Assembly (NCBI GenBank): GCA_007135755.1
Contig: SLIG01000060.1
Location: 1-62,893 of the forward strand
Source: Cyanobium sp.
Lineage (GTDB): Bacteria > Cyanobacteriota > Cyanobacteriia > PCC-6307 > Cyanobiaceae
Length of the DNA: 62,893 nt
Reading direction: 5' to 3'
A program made the position numbers and the translations under genes. The notes below the pieces were generated by a model. That model saw nothing but the letters and a program-made list of their open reading frames with translations, was not told the DNA's origin and did no database searches. This document shows positions 24,824 through 36,211 of this stretch, piece after piece (position 1 is the first letter of the stretch; each line of letters begins with the position of its first letter).

Positions 24824-25365
24824 GGTCGCCGCTGCGCCTGCTGGCCGTTGGCCTGGCCCTTCTGGCGGTGGTGGGCTGCGGCCCCCGCCTGCCCCGGGAT
24901 GCCGCCGACGTGCAGCTGGCCGCCGAGGTGGACCGCCGCTACGCCGCCTTCCGCCGGCGCCTGTTCCCGGCCGTGCCCGACCTCAGCGTGGCCGACTGGC
25001 TCGCTGCGGGCGGCTCTGAGGCGTTCGGCCGGCAGCCCCTGCTGGTGGATGTGCGCGCGCCCCACGAGCAGGCGGTGTCGATGCTGCCGGGAGCCATCAG
25101 CCGCCAGGCCTTCGAAGGCGATCGTGAGCGTTACCGCGACAATCTGATCGTGCCCTACTGCACCATCGGCCTGCGCAGCGGTCTCTACGCCCAGCAGCTG
25201 ATCGCAGAGGGCTTCACAGCGCGCAACCTGGCCGGCAGCGTGCTCGCCTGGGCCCATGCCGGCCAGCCGTTCGAGACCGCTGGCCGATCCACCCGCCGGG
25301 TGCACGTGTACGGCGCCGACTGGAACCTGCTGCCGCGCGGCTACCAGCCCGTGCTCGGTCGCTGA
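24811..25365 (+). CDS. Rhodanese-domain lipoprotein
   Basis: A 184-residue protein starting at GTG inside the end of sqr (13-bp overlap). The signal peptide ends in a lipobox, LLAVVGC, so Cys23 is probably lipidated and the protein membrane-tethered. The rhodanese domain (~57-165) has PLLVDVRAPHEQAVSMLPGAI and active-site Cys117 in PYCTIGLRSG. Coupling with sqr strongly suggests it takes up or transfers the sulfane sulfur made by SQR. With the rhodanese at 21562 this makes two exported rhodaneses in 4 kb. Confidence 0.85.
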   Translation: MAGLRSPLRLLAVGLALLAVVGCGPRLPRDAADVQLAAEVDRRYAAFRRRLFPAVPDLSVADWLAAGGSEAFGRQPLLVDVRAPHEQAVSMLPGAISRQAFEGDRERYRDNLIVPYCTIGLRSGLYAQQLIAEGFTARNLAGSVLAWAHAGQPFETAGRSTRRVHVYGADWNLLPRGYQPVLGR

Positions 25366-25788
25366 TCAGGCCTGGCCCGGCAGCCAGCGGCGCAGCAGCT
25401 GCTCCTGCTTCACCAGGCGCTGGCGGTTGGCGTCGCTGGGATCGCTGGCGTAGCGCTGCTGCAGGTCGTTGAGCAGGTGGCGCATGCTCAGCTGCTCCAG
25501 GGGGTGGCGGGGCGGCGGTGTCGGTTCGAGTCGCAGCTCCTCGAGCGGCACATCCTCCAGCAATTCCATGCCTCCCGGCGCCGGGCCGTGGATGCGCACC
25601 TCGGCCTCGGCGGGCGCCAGGAAGGTGAGCAGTTCGAACGGGAACACCACCCGCTCGAGGAAGAACTGATTCGGTCCGCAGCAGCGCAGCACCACCATCA
25701 CGTCCCGGCCGTTGCGGTAGCCGTAGGCGGTGTGTCCGTGCGGATTGCTGTTCTGTCGATCGGGTTCGGGGCTGGTGCGGCGCGTCAT
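25366..25788 (-). CDS. DUF1830-like protein
   Basis: A 140-residue cytosolic protein. The centre (~20-80) has the DUF1830 pattern: AYGYRNGRD, then FFLERVVFPFELLTFLAPAEAEVRIHG. A C-terminal helical extension (RHLLNDLQQRYASDPSDANRQ) is longer than in the minimal family. DUF1830 proteins are cyanobacterial and uncharacterised. Its stop directly abuts the end of the convergent rhodanese lipoprotein gene. Confidence 0.65.
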   Translation of the reverse strand: MTRRTSPEPDRQNSNPHGHTAYGYRNGRDVMVVLRCCGPNQFFLERVVFPFELLTFLAPAEAEVRIHGPAPGGMELLEDVPLEELRLEPTPPPRHPLEQLSMRHLLNDLQQRYASDPSDANRQRLVKQEQLLRRWLPGQA

Positions 25789-25922
25789 GGCGGCCTCTGG
25801 CGATGGGACCCGGATTGCCGATCCTCTGGTGAGCTGCCGGACGAAAGCGTGTCGCAGGCCACCGCCGCGCGCGAATGAGTGTTCTTACCCCCCGACCGTC
25901 CCCGTTGGAACCTGGACCCGGT

Positions 25923-26825
25923 TCAGCCCAGCTCCAGGCAGGCCAGGCCGTACACCTCGCTGAGCGGCACGGCCGGTGGCGTGCCGCGATACATGCGCTG
26001 GGTGCGGGAGACGGGCCGGAAGCCCAGCCCCTCCAGCGCCGCCGCCGCCGCCGGATTGGCGCCAGGGGCATCGATCAGCACCACCCCGGGATGGCGGTGG
26101 ATCAGCGCCTCCAGCAGCTGCCCCGCCAGGGCCGGTGTGTCAGCCAGCAGGGGGCCGATGCGCCAGCCCTCACCCCGGGGCAGCAGGCAGGGGCGGATCC
26201 GCCCGAAGCCATGGCAGCGGCCCTCGCCATCCAGCAGGGCCAGAACCGTGCCTGCCGGATGGCTGAGCCAGTCGGCCAGGAAATGGGGTCGGGGGCTGGG
26301 TTCGCGCTGAGCGTCGTAGGCCTGCACCGCCGCCGTGGGGATCGCCACGCCCTCCAGCAGGCGCACACCCTCCCTGCCCTGCCACCCGGAGTTGCCGATG
26401 TCGACCTGGCTGTCGGTGCGGCTGCCGTTGCTGATCAGCTGCCAGCGGGTGGTGGCCGAGGCCGGCCGGAATCCCCAGCCGGCGTAGTCGTCCACGCGTT
26501 CCGGTGCCGCTTCCACACCGATGCAAGGCAAGTCGGCCAGGTGATCCAGGGCGTGCCGCCACAGCTCCACGCCGTAGCCCCTGCCTCGGTACTCGGGTTT
26601 CACCAGAAACAGGCCGATGAAGCCGTAGTCGGCGTTGTAGCGCACGCCGGCGATGCACCCCACCGGCTCTTGGCCCAGCCAGCCCAGCCACAGCCCCTGG
26701 CGGTCGGTATGCCGGTAGATGGTCACGTCACCGGCCCCCGGGGTGAAGCCCTCCGCCCGTGCCCAGGAGGTCACCAGGGGAACCGCACGACGGTCCAGCG
26801 GCGTGATGCGCAGCAGGGAGGACAT
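25923..26825 (-). CDS. Tandem GNAT-type acetyltransferase
   Basis: A 300-residue protein from MSSLLRITPLD. The N-terminal half (~1-135) is a GNAT domain with the acetyl-CoA loop VKPEYRGRGYGVELW and a preceding YGFIGLFL strand. The C-terminal half (~150-300) looks like a second, degenerate GNAT fold (FGRIRPCLLPRGEGWRIGPL, then PAAAAALEGLGFRPVSRTQRM). This double arrangement occurs in YitH-like acetyltransferases. Substrate unknown. It starts 11 bp after the stop of the upstream hypothetical gene, so it is probably in an operon with it. Confidence 0.8.
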   Translation of the reverse strand: MSSLLRITPLDRRAVPLVTSWARAEGFTPGAGDVTIYRHTDRQGLWLGWLGQEPVGCIAGVRYNADYGFIGLFLVKPEYRGRGYGVELWRHALDHLADLPCIGVEAAPERVDDYAGWGFRPASATTRWQLISNGSRTDSQVDIGNSGWQGREGVRLLEGVAIPTAAVQAYDAQREPSPRPHFLADWLSHPAGTVLALLDGEGRCHGFGRIRPCLLPRGEGWRIGPLLADTPALAGQLLEALIHRHPGVVLIDAPGANPAAAAALEGLGFRPVSRTQRMYRGTPPAVPLSEVYGLACLELG

Positions 26826-26836
26826 CGGGCGGGCCC

Positions 26837-27376
26837 TCAGACCTCTTGGTGGCGACAGATGTGGCCGTTGCGCCAGCACCACACCCACGGCGCTGACTGC
26901 CGCAGGGCCTGCAGGTCCGGCCGCTCGCGCAGGCTCACGGGGATGAACTCCGTGGCGAAGCAGAACTCGGGGTCGCGCACGGCCTGATTGAGCACCAGGC
27001 TCCCCTCCGCACCCGACTCCGAGCGGTGATAGGTGCCGATCGGGATCTGCAGCGCCCCCATCGCCCGCTCCAGGTGCACCACATGGTGCGGCTGCGGCCA
27101 GTGCGGATTCAGCAGCCGGAAGCTGCGCGTGCCCTGCAGCACCAGGTTGTGGTCCACTTGGTGGCGATGTCGGTAGTACTGCTCGAACACCGCGTCACCA
27201 GCGGTGTCATCCGGCGGGGACACGGCGTCGCCGCTGTGCTCCACGATGTCGCTGCCGTTGCTGTGCGGCACGCTGGCATCGAAGAACATCACCTGCGGCG
27301 TTTCGCGGAACACGTGGATCGGCACGAACGTCAAGCGCATGGCCGGCTGCTCCCGCTGGTTGCTGTCTAGCTCCAT
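26837..27376 (-). CDS. Hypothetical protein
   Basis: A 179-residue protein (a start at residue 13 is also possible). Alternating strands and His-rich stretches (YYRHRHQVDHNLVLQG, NPHWPQPHHVVHLERA, GTYHRSESGAEGS) suggest a beta-barrel such as a cupin, but I cannot assign a family. No signal peptide or membrane segment. It is first in a two-gene unit with the acetyltransferase and divergent from uvrA across 51 bp. Confidence 0.6.
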   Translation of the reverse strand: MELDSNQREQPAMRLTFVPIHVFRETPQVMFFDASVPHSNGSDIVEHSGDAVSPPDDTAGDAVFEQYYRHRHQVDHNLVLQGTRSFRLLNPHWPQPHHVVHLERAMGALQIPIGTYHRSESGAEGSLVLNQAVRDPEFCFATEFIPVSLRERPDLQALRQSAPWVWCWRNGHICRHQEV

Positions 27377-27427
27377 TCCGGGGCCCGGACCGGCACTTCT
27401 AGAATCCTTCGTTCTGCAGGCTGCCGC

Positions 27428-30442
<3,015 letters not shown>

Positions 30443-30552
30443 GTCCCCGGACCAGTTCTGGTGTGCTGCTCAGGGTGAGCACTCCATCCCTGGTGTGGGC
30501 GCTTAAGGTCTGGGCAGGACGTCTTCACGGCTCCGCCCGCCACCAGCTCCCG

Positions 30553-31062
30553 ATGCCCATCGGTTCTCCAGTGCGCCCCAACGCGCTGCGCTCACCCGCA
30601 CCGCGCGCTCCTGTAGCGCAGCCCCCCCAGCTCCCCGCTCCCCAGCCCCAGGCTCCGTGCGGGCGCCCCACCACTTCCGCGCCTGACGCGGCCGGAGCCG
30701 GCTTGTTCCAGGGGCTGCGTCGGCTGGCCGATCTGCTGGCCTTCGAGCCGCTGCCCGCGGCGGACCCCGGGCCCTGCGTGCACACCGCCGCCATCCACAC
30801 CAGCGCCGATCTGGCGGCGTCCCTGGATGGCATCACCCAGCTCAGCCGGGAGCGGGGCTTCAGCCGCGATCCCGAAACCCACTACAGCGACGGCGGCCGC
30901 AGTGCCACCTATCACGTGGATCACCGTGATCTGCCGGTGTCGCTCACGGTGACCTGCAACCCCCGGCGCCAGACGGTGGCCATCGCCGTCAGCGGCCTGG
31001 ACTGCGACGACACCTACCGGTGGTTCCGCGAGCTGGAGGACGCCCTGTTCGGCAACTGCTGA
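30553..31062 (+). CDS. Hypothetical protein upstream of sucrose-phosphate synthase
   Basis: A 169-residue protein from the ATG at 30553. The first ~45 residues are Pro/Ala-rich and probably disordered. The ordered part (~50-169) has LFQGLRRLADLLAFEP, a YSDGGRSATYHVDHRD strand pair and a Cys-containing end (SGLDCDDTYRWFRELEDALFGNC). I do not recognise the family. It ends 6 bp before the SPS start, so it is likely in the same transcript. Confidence 0.6.
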   Translation: MPIGSPVRPNALRSPAPRAPVAQPPQLPAPQPQAPCGRPTTSAPDAAGAGLFQGLRRLADLLAFEPLPAADPGPCVHTAAIHTSADLAASLDGITQLSRERGFSRDPETHYSDGGRSATYHVDHRDLPVSLTVTCNPRRQTVAIAVSGLDCDDTYRWFRELEDALFGNC

Positions 31063-31068
31063 CGGGAC

Positions 31069-33249
31069 GTGGCGCCGCCCATGGACAGCGCTGCCCGGGT
31101 CGGACACAGCATCCTCCATCTCCATCTGCACGGGCTGCTGCGGTCCCGGGATCTGGAGCTGGGCCGGGATCCCGACACCGGCGGCCAGACCACCTACGTG
31201 CTGGAACTGGCCCGCGCCCTGGCGGCCCGAGCGGAGGTGGAGCGGGTGGAGGTGGTCACCCGGATGATCCGCGACCGGCGCGTGTCCGACGACTACGCCT
31301 GGGATGAGGAACTGATCGTGCCCGGTGCCACGATCGCGCGCCTGCCCTTCGGGCCGTCCCGCTACCTGCGCAAGGAGCTGCTCTGGCCCCATCTCGATGA
31401 GCTGGCCGATCTGCTCGCCGAACGCTTGCTGGCCCAGCCCCGCCGGCCTGACTGGATCCATGCCCATTACGCCGACGCCGGCTATGTGGGTGCCCTGCTG
31501 CAGCGCCGGCTGGGGATCCCGCTGGTGTTCACCGGCCATTCCCTCGGCCGCGAAAAGCGCCGCCGCCTGCTGGCCGCCGGCCTGGAGGCCGGCCAGATCG
31601 ACGCCCAGTTCGCCATGGCTCAGCGCATCGACGCCGAGGAACTGGCCCTGGCCCATGCCCAGCTGGTGGTGACCAGCACGCGTCAGGAATGCGAGCAGCA
31701 ATATGCCCGCTATGGCCGCTTCCTGCCGGAGCGGGCCCGGGTGATCCCGCCGGGTGTCGACAACCTCCAGTTCTTCGCCCCCCGGCCTGACGAGCGGGAG
31801 CCGGCAGTGGACACGCTGATGGCTCCGTTTCTACGGGATCCCTCCCTGCCCCCGGTGCTGGCCATCAGCCGGGCCGACCGCCGCAAGAACATTCCCGCTC
31901 TGGTGGAGGTGTTCGGACGCTCCGAGCACCTGCGCCGGGCCCACAACCTGGTGCTGGTGCTGGGCTGCCGCGATGACCCCCGCCAGCTCGATCGCCAGCA
32001 GCGGGAGGTGTTGCAGCAGGTGTTCGAGCTGGTGGATCGCTTTGATCTCTACGGCCAGATCGCCTACCCGAAGCACCATCAGCGCAGCCAGATCCCGGAG
32101 ATCTACCGCTGGGCGGCACGCCTCGGTGGGGTGTTCGTGAATCCGGCGCTCACCGAGCCTTTCGGCCTCACCCTGCTGGAGGCCGCCGCCTGTGGCCTGC
32201 CGGTGGTGGCCACCGACGACGGTGGACCCCGGGAGATCGTCGGACGCTGCCGCAACGGTCTGCTGGTGGACGTCTCCGATCTCGACGCCCTGCAGACCTC
32301 CGTGGAGGACGCCCTGGCCCAGAGCGAGCGCTGGCGCCGCTGGCGCGACAACGGCATCGACGCCGTGGGCCGCTTCTACAGCTGGGATGCCCATGCCAGC
32401 CACTACCTGGCCGAGGCCGTGGCCGCCACCCGGGACGCCGCTCAGCAGCCCCCCCTCTGGTTTCAGCAGCCTGCGGCACGCCCGTCCGCCGGCGAACCGG
32501 CGTTCCCGCCGCCGCCGCAGCGGCTGCTGGCCCTCGATCTGGACGCGGGCCTGGCCGGCGCCGACGAACCCAGCCTGGTGGAGCTGGGCCGGCGCCTGGG
32601 CGCTGATCCCCAGCTGGGCATCGCCGTGGTGTCCGGCCGTGGCATCGATCCGGCCCGACAGGCCTACGAGGCCCTGCACCTGCCCCGCCCCTGCGTGTGG
32701 ATCAGCGATGCCGGCACGGAGATTCGCTACGGCGCCGAGGCCGATGGCGGGGTGGACCAGCGCTGGCGCGAGCACATCGCCCGGGAGTGGGACCGGGCCG
32801 GGGTGGAGGCGGCGATGGCGGCCCTGGAGCCCCGCCTGCGCCTCCAGGGGGAGTCGGACCAGGGGCCCTTCAAGGTCAGCTACCTGCTCAGCGACGCCGA
32901 CCAGGGCGTGCTGCCCCTGGTGCGCCAGACCCTGCGCATCCAGGCGCTGATGGCCCGGCCGCACCTGTTCCATCACTGCTTCCTGGATGTGCTGCCGCTG
33001 GCGGCGTCCAAGACCGAGGCCCTGCGGTATCTGGCCCTGCGCTGGCGGCTGCCGCTGCATGCCCTGCTGGTGGAGGCCAGTCAACAGGGGGATGGGGATC
33101 TGCTGCGCGGGCTGTCCCTGGGGGTGGTGCCGCGGGACCATGACCCATCACTGGATCGCCTGCGCGGCCACCGGCGGGTGTTCTTCTCCACCCGGCCCGA
33201 CGCCTGGGGCCTGCTGGAGGGCCTGGATCACCACCGCTTCCTGCGTTGA
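31069..33249 (+). CDS. sps: Sucrose-phosphate synthase with C-terminal HAD-like domain
   Basis: A 726-residue protein (GTG start; ATG at 31081 is an alternative). The N-terminal GT4 part (~10-460) has HLHGLLRS, DTGGQTTYVLELARAL, FTGHSLGREK, and the E-x7-E motif EPFGLTLLEAAACGLPVVA (Glu363 and Glu371). It joins UDP- or ADP-glucose to fructose-6-phosphate. The C-terminal HAD domain (~485-726) is degenerate: DLDAGL in place of DxDxT, and SQQGDGDLLRG where GDSGND would stand. It probably lacks phosphatase activity, so a separate sucrose-phosphatase is expected elsewhere. Its stop lies in a 14-bp tandem repeat. Confidence 0.92.
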   Translation: MAPPMDSAARVGHSILHLHLHGLLRSRDLELGRDPDTGGQTTYVLELARALAARAEVERVEVVTRMIRDRRVSDDYAWDEELIVPGATIARLPFGPSRYLRKELLWPHLDELADLLAERLLAQPRRPDWIHAHYADAGYVGALLQRRLGIPLVFTGHSLGREKRRRLLAAGLEAGQIDAQFAMAQRIDAEELALAHAQLVVTSTRQECEQQYARYGRFLPERARVIPPGVDNLQFFAPRPDEREPAVDTLMAPFLRDPSLPPVLAISRADRRKNIPALVEVFGRSEHLRRAHNLVLVLGCRDDPRQLDRQQREVLQQVFELVDRFDLYGQIAYPKHHQRSQIPEIYRWAARLGGVFVNPALTEPFGLTLLEAAACGLPVVATDDGGPREIVGRCRNGLLVDVSDLDALQTSVEDALAQSERWRRWRDNGIDAVGRFYSWDAHASHYLAEAVAATRDAAQQPPLWFQQPAARPSAGEPAFPPPPQRLLALDLDAGLAGADEPSLVELGRRLGADPQLGIAVVSGRGIDPARQAYEALHLPRPCVWISDAGTEIRYGAEADGGVDQRWREHIAREWDRAGVEAAMAALEPRLRLQGESDQGPFKVSYLLSDADQGVLPLVRQTLRIQALMARPHLFHHCFLDVLPLAASKTEALRYLALRWRLPLHALLVEASQQGDGDLLRGLSLGVVPRDHDPSLDRLRGHRRVFFSTRPDAWGLLEGLDHHRFLR

Positions 33250-33296
33250 TCGCGCTGCGTTGGCCGTCCTGCGTTGATCGCCCTGCGTTGATCAGT
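33241..33296. repeat. 14-bp x4 tandem repeat containing two convergent stop codons
   Basis: Four 14-bp units (33241-33254, 33255-33268, 33269-33282, 33283-33296) share CTGCGTTGATCGCC or close variants. The TGA of sps (33247-33249) is in unit 1. The TGA of the convergent LCP gene (reverse strand, 33292-33294) is in unit 4. Confidence 0.9.
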
Positions 33297-34356
33297 AGAG
33301 ACGGTAGGTGGGATGGCTGTGGGCCTCGAGGCTCTGCTCCCGCGACCTGGGAGCCTGATCCTCCCAGGCCTCATCATTCCAGCGCTCGGAATTCAAGCCG
33401 TCCTGTTCCCATCTCTCGGACTCCCAGCCGCCCCGCTCCTCGGCCGCGATCTGCTCGGGTGTGCGGCCGTAATCGGGGTTGTTGTCCGGCATCCAGAAGC
33501 TGAGGTCGTTGTACCAGTACAGACGCCCGGGCAGCTGGCCCGCCACCAGGTTGGTGCTGGCCATGGACGTGAGCAGCTGGCTGAACTCGAGCGCGGTCAG
33601 GTCGGTCTGGATGTCCTCGCCGGCAATCTTGAGCAGCTCCGGCAGCCGGGTGAGCATGGCCGGCTGGGCCAGTTTGCTGAACACCTGATCCAGCACCATG
33701 CGCTGGCGCTCCATGCGGCCGATATCACCCTCCGGATCGTTGCGGAAGCGCAGGAAGCCTTCCAGTTCCTCGCCCTTCAGCACCTGGGGGCCGGGGTAGA
33801 GGTCGATGTAGAGGCCCTGGGCGCTGTCCACGTAGTACAAGCGCCGGGGCACATCCACCTCCACCCCCCCGAGGGCGTCGGCCACCCGCCGCACCGATCT
33901 CAGATTCACCAGCAGGTAGCGCTGGATGGGTTCCTCCAGCAGGCCGCTCAGCTCCCGCCGGGCACCATCCATGCCCCCGAAGGCGTAGAGGGCGTTGGCC
34001 TTGAGCACCCCGTAGTGCTCGGACTCCACGTAGGTGTCGCGCGGCACCTGGGTCACCCGGGTGGTGCCGTCGTTGATCTCCACCGTGAAGATCACGTCGG
34101 TGTTGTCACCCACCTTGTCGACCCCCATCACCAGGATCGACTTGCCGGCCAGGGGGCTGATGGTTTCCGAGAGGTAGTCGGAGCCGCCTTTGAGGGCGGC
34201 CACGGCCCCGTTCACCAACCCTGGCAGGGGCCCCGAGAGGCCGTAGCCCAGGGCCAGGCCGATGGCGAAGGGCACCAGATTGAGGCGGCGGCCTCCCACC
34301 CGGGTGCCCCCGACGCGCTTGCCGGAGGGAGGTCGTTTTGGCTGCTGCTGCCCCAT
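33292..34356 (-). CDS. LytR-CpsA-Psr (LCP) family protein
   Basis: About 354 residues from MGQQQPKRPP. A basic N-terminus precedes one membrane helix (~25-50). The extracytoplasmic LCP domain (~70-270) has ILVMGVDKVGDNTDVIFTVEI, TQVPRDTYV, the Arg-rich FLRFRNDPEGDIGRMERQR motif and the VLKGEELEGFLRFR region. LCP proteins transfer lipid-linked polymers onto cell-wall peptidoglycan. The C-terminal ~80 residues are a Trp/Glu/Arg-rich tail (ERGGWESERWEQDGLN). Convergent with sps. Confidence 0.88.
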   Translation of the reverse strand: MGQQQPKRPPSGKRVGGTRVGGRRLNLVPFAIGLALGYGLSGPLPGLVNGAVAALKGGSDYLSETISPLAGKSILVMGVDKVGDNTDVIFTVEINDGTTRVTQVPRDTYVESEHYGVLKANALYAFGGMDGARRELSGLLEEPIQRYLLVNLRSVRRVADALGGVEVDVPRRLYYVDSAQGLYIDLYPGPQVLKGEELEGFLRFRNDPEGDIGRMERQRMVLDQVFSKLAQPAMLTRLPELLKIAGEDIQTDLTALEFSQLLTSMASTNLVAGQLPGRLYWYNDLSFWMPDNNPDYGRTPEQIAAEERGGWESERWEQDGLNSERWNDEAWEDQAPRSREQSLEAHSHPTYRLY

Positions 34357-34408
34357 GCCCACTCCTGGTGCGCGCACCTTAAGGGGCGAAGGCCTGCGCG
34401 GCCAGGGG

Positions 34409-35590
34409 TCAGGTGGCCACTACCCGGATCTGGCCGGCGGCGCCATCGGCGCGGCGGCGGGCTTCGGCCTCGCTGGCGCCCCGGGCCAGGGCCACCCCCA
34501 GGCGCCGCTGGGGCCGGGCGTCGGGCTTGCCGAACAGCAACACCTGGGTGTCGGGCTCGCGCAGGGCCTCGGCCACCCCCGCGAACGCCACCTCGTCGGC
34601 CGCCCGCTCCGCCAGGATCACGCGGCTGGCGGCGGGGCCCAGGCTCTCAATGCTGGGAATCGGCAGCCCCAGCACCGCCCGCAGGTGCAGGTCGAATTCG
34701 CTCAGGTTCTGGCCCACCAGCGTCACCAGGCCGGTGTCGTGGGGGCGGGGGGAGAGCTCGGAGAACACCACCTCCTCGGCCCCAGGCTCGCCGCACAGGA
34801 AGAACTCCACCCCGAACAGGCCCGCACCCCCCAGGTTGGCGGTGACCGCCTGGGCCATCGCCTGGGCCTGGGCCAGCTGGGCGGCGCCGAGGCTGGCCGG
34901 CTGCCAGCTGCACTGGTAGTCGCCGCGCTCCTGGATGTGGCCGATCGGCGGGCAGAACAGCGTGGGTCCATCCCACTGCTTCACGGTGAGCAGGGTGATC
35001 TCCAGCTCGAAGCGCAGGAATTCCTCCACGATCACCCGTGTCCCCGCTCCACGGGCCCCGGCCATCGCCGCTTCCCAGGCCGCGGTGATGCCCTCGGGTC
35101 CCCGCACCACGCTCTGACCCTTGCCCGAGGAGCTCATCACCGGCTTGACCACCACCGGCCAGCCCAGGGGTGCGGCCGCGGCGGCCAGCTCCGCGGCGTT
35201 GCCGGCATAGGCGAAGCGGGCGGTGCGCAGCCCCAGCTCTGTGGCGGCCAGATCGCGGATGCGATCACGGTTCATCGTCACCGCCGTGGCCCGGGCGGTG
35301 GGGATCACGGTGATACCTTCGGCCTCCAGCTCCGCCAGGGCGTCCACCGCCAGGGCCTCGATCTCGGGGATCAGCAGATCGGGCCGATGCCGCCGCACCA
35401 CGGCCTTGAGGGCGTCCGCGTCGGTCATGGCGATCACCTCCGCCACGTCCGCCACCTGCATGGCCGGGGCGCCGGCGTAGCGGTCCACGGCGACCACCCG
35501 GCAGCCCAGCCGCTGGGCGGCGATCGCCACCTCCTTGCCCAGCTCACCGCTGCCCAGCAGCATCAGGGTGCGGGGAAAAAGCGAAGACAT
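34409..35590 (-). CDS. purT: Formate-dependent phosphoribosylglycinamide formyltransferase
   Basis: A 393-residue ATP-grasp enzyme from MSSLFPRTLMLLGSGELGKE. The N-terminal Rossmann part is followed by the ATP-grasp core: VVVKPVMSSSGKGQSVV, VIVEEFLRFELEITLLT, the metal-site strand GVEFFLCG, and VFSELSPRPHDTGLVT. It makes formyl-GAR from GAR, ATP and formate in purine synthesis without using 10-formyl-THF. A formate source, PurU, is encoded 10 kb away at 45870. The start was chosen to match the family; the longer frame adds a low-complexity N-terminus. Confidence 0.93.
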   Translation of the reverse strand: MSSLFPRTLMLLGSGELGKEVAIAAQRLGCRVVAVDRYAGAPAMQVADVAEVIAMTDADALKAVVRRHRPDLLIPEIEALAVDALAELEAEGITVIPTARATAVTMNRDRIRDLAATELGLRTARFAYAGNAAELAAAAAPLGWPVVVKPVMSSSGKGQSVVRGPEGITAAWEAAMAGARGAGTRVIVEEFLRFELEITLLTVKQWDGPTLFCPPIGHIQERGDYQCSWQPASLGAAQLAQAQAMAQAVTANLGGAGLFGVEFFLCGEPGAEEVVFSELSPRPHDTGLVTLVGQNLSEFDLHLRAVLGLPIPSIESLGPAASRVILAERAADEVAFAGVAEALREPDTQVLLFGKPDARPQRRLGVALARGASEAEARRRADGAAGQIRVVAT

Positions 35591-35673
35591 CCGGGAGCGG
35601 GGATGGGACAGCGGCGATCCTCCCGCAGCCCAGCCATCGCCTGCTAGAGAAGGCCGGCCGCGCCACACCGCAG

Positions 35674-35871
35674 ATGCCAGGGCTGATCACGCCCCTTCCT
35701 TTGCCGTTGCCGGCACCGCTGCTGGCCCTGAGCACGGCCGGCGACGCGGCCGCCAATCTGCCCTTCGGCCTCGACATCGCCACCCTGCAGACCTCCGTGC
35801 TGCTCTACCTGGGCCTGTCGTCGCTGGCGTTCGTGGTGGTGTGGGTGGTGGGCTACCTGCGCAGCCGCTGA
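35674..35871 (+). CDS. Small single-helix membrane protein
   Basis: A 65-residue protein. A Pro/Leu-rich N-terminus (MPGLITPLPLPLPAPLLAL) could be a cleaved or uncleaved leader. One strong transmembrane helix, VLLYLGLSSLAFVVVWVVGY, is followed by a short basic end (LRSR). Its size and layout resemble small photosystem or NDH-associated peptides, but no family is recognised. It is divergent from purT with 83 bp between the starts. Confidence 0.55.
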   Translation: MPGLITPLPLPLPAPLLALSTAGDAAANLPFGLDIATLQTSVLLYLGLSSLAFVVVWVVGYLRSR

Positions 35872-35901
35872 GCCTGGCGCCTGGCGATCAGCGCCGGGAG
35901 C

Positions 35902-36159
35902 TCAGGGTGAGGGCTCGTCGTCGGAGCTGAGCAGGGTGAGCTGGCGCACCGGCGGCTCCTCGCTCACGAACCCGTAGGCCTCGAACACCGCCGGGTCGGG
36001 GTGGGTGATGCGCTGGCCGCCGCTGTGGCGCTCGAGCTGAAAGCCCTCGTCGGCCATGCGCCGCATCAGGGCCGCCGCCTCCTCGAAGCGGGCCGCCATC
36101 GCCTCCAGGCTGGCGCAGTCAGCGGTCAGGCCGGTTTCCCTCCAGGTGAAGTGGGCCAT
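35902..36159 (-). CDS. Hypothetical small protein
   Basis: An 85-residue acidic, cytosolic protein: MAHFTWRETGLTADC, a helix ASLEAMAARFEEAAALMRRMADEGF, then a short strand region (ERHSGGQRITHPDPAVFEAYGF) and an acidic tail (SSDDEPSP). No family recognised. It lies 52 bp downstream of the mraY stop on the same strand and may be in the mraY transcript. Confidence 0.55.
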   Translation of the reverse strand: MAHFTWRETGLTADCASLEAMAARFEEAAALMRRMADEGFQLERHSGGQRITHPDPAVFEAYGFVSEEPPVRQLTLLSSDDEPSP

Positions 36160-36211
36160 GGGGCGGTGCGAGGGGATGGTGTGGGGGCGCGCTGTGGGAG
36201 CGAGGCGGGGT

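Noticed and set aside
27377..27427. LexA/SOS box in front of uvrA
   Set aside because: The 51-bp region contains AGAA and TTCT half-sites by eye, but no match to a known cyanobacterial LexA consensus.
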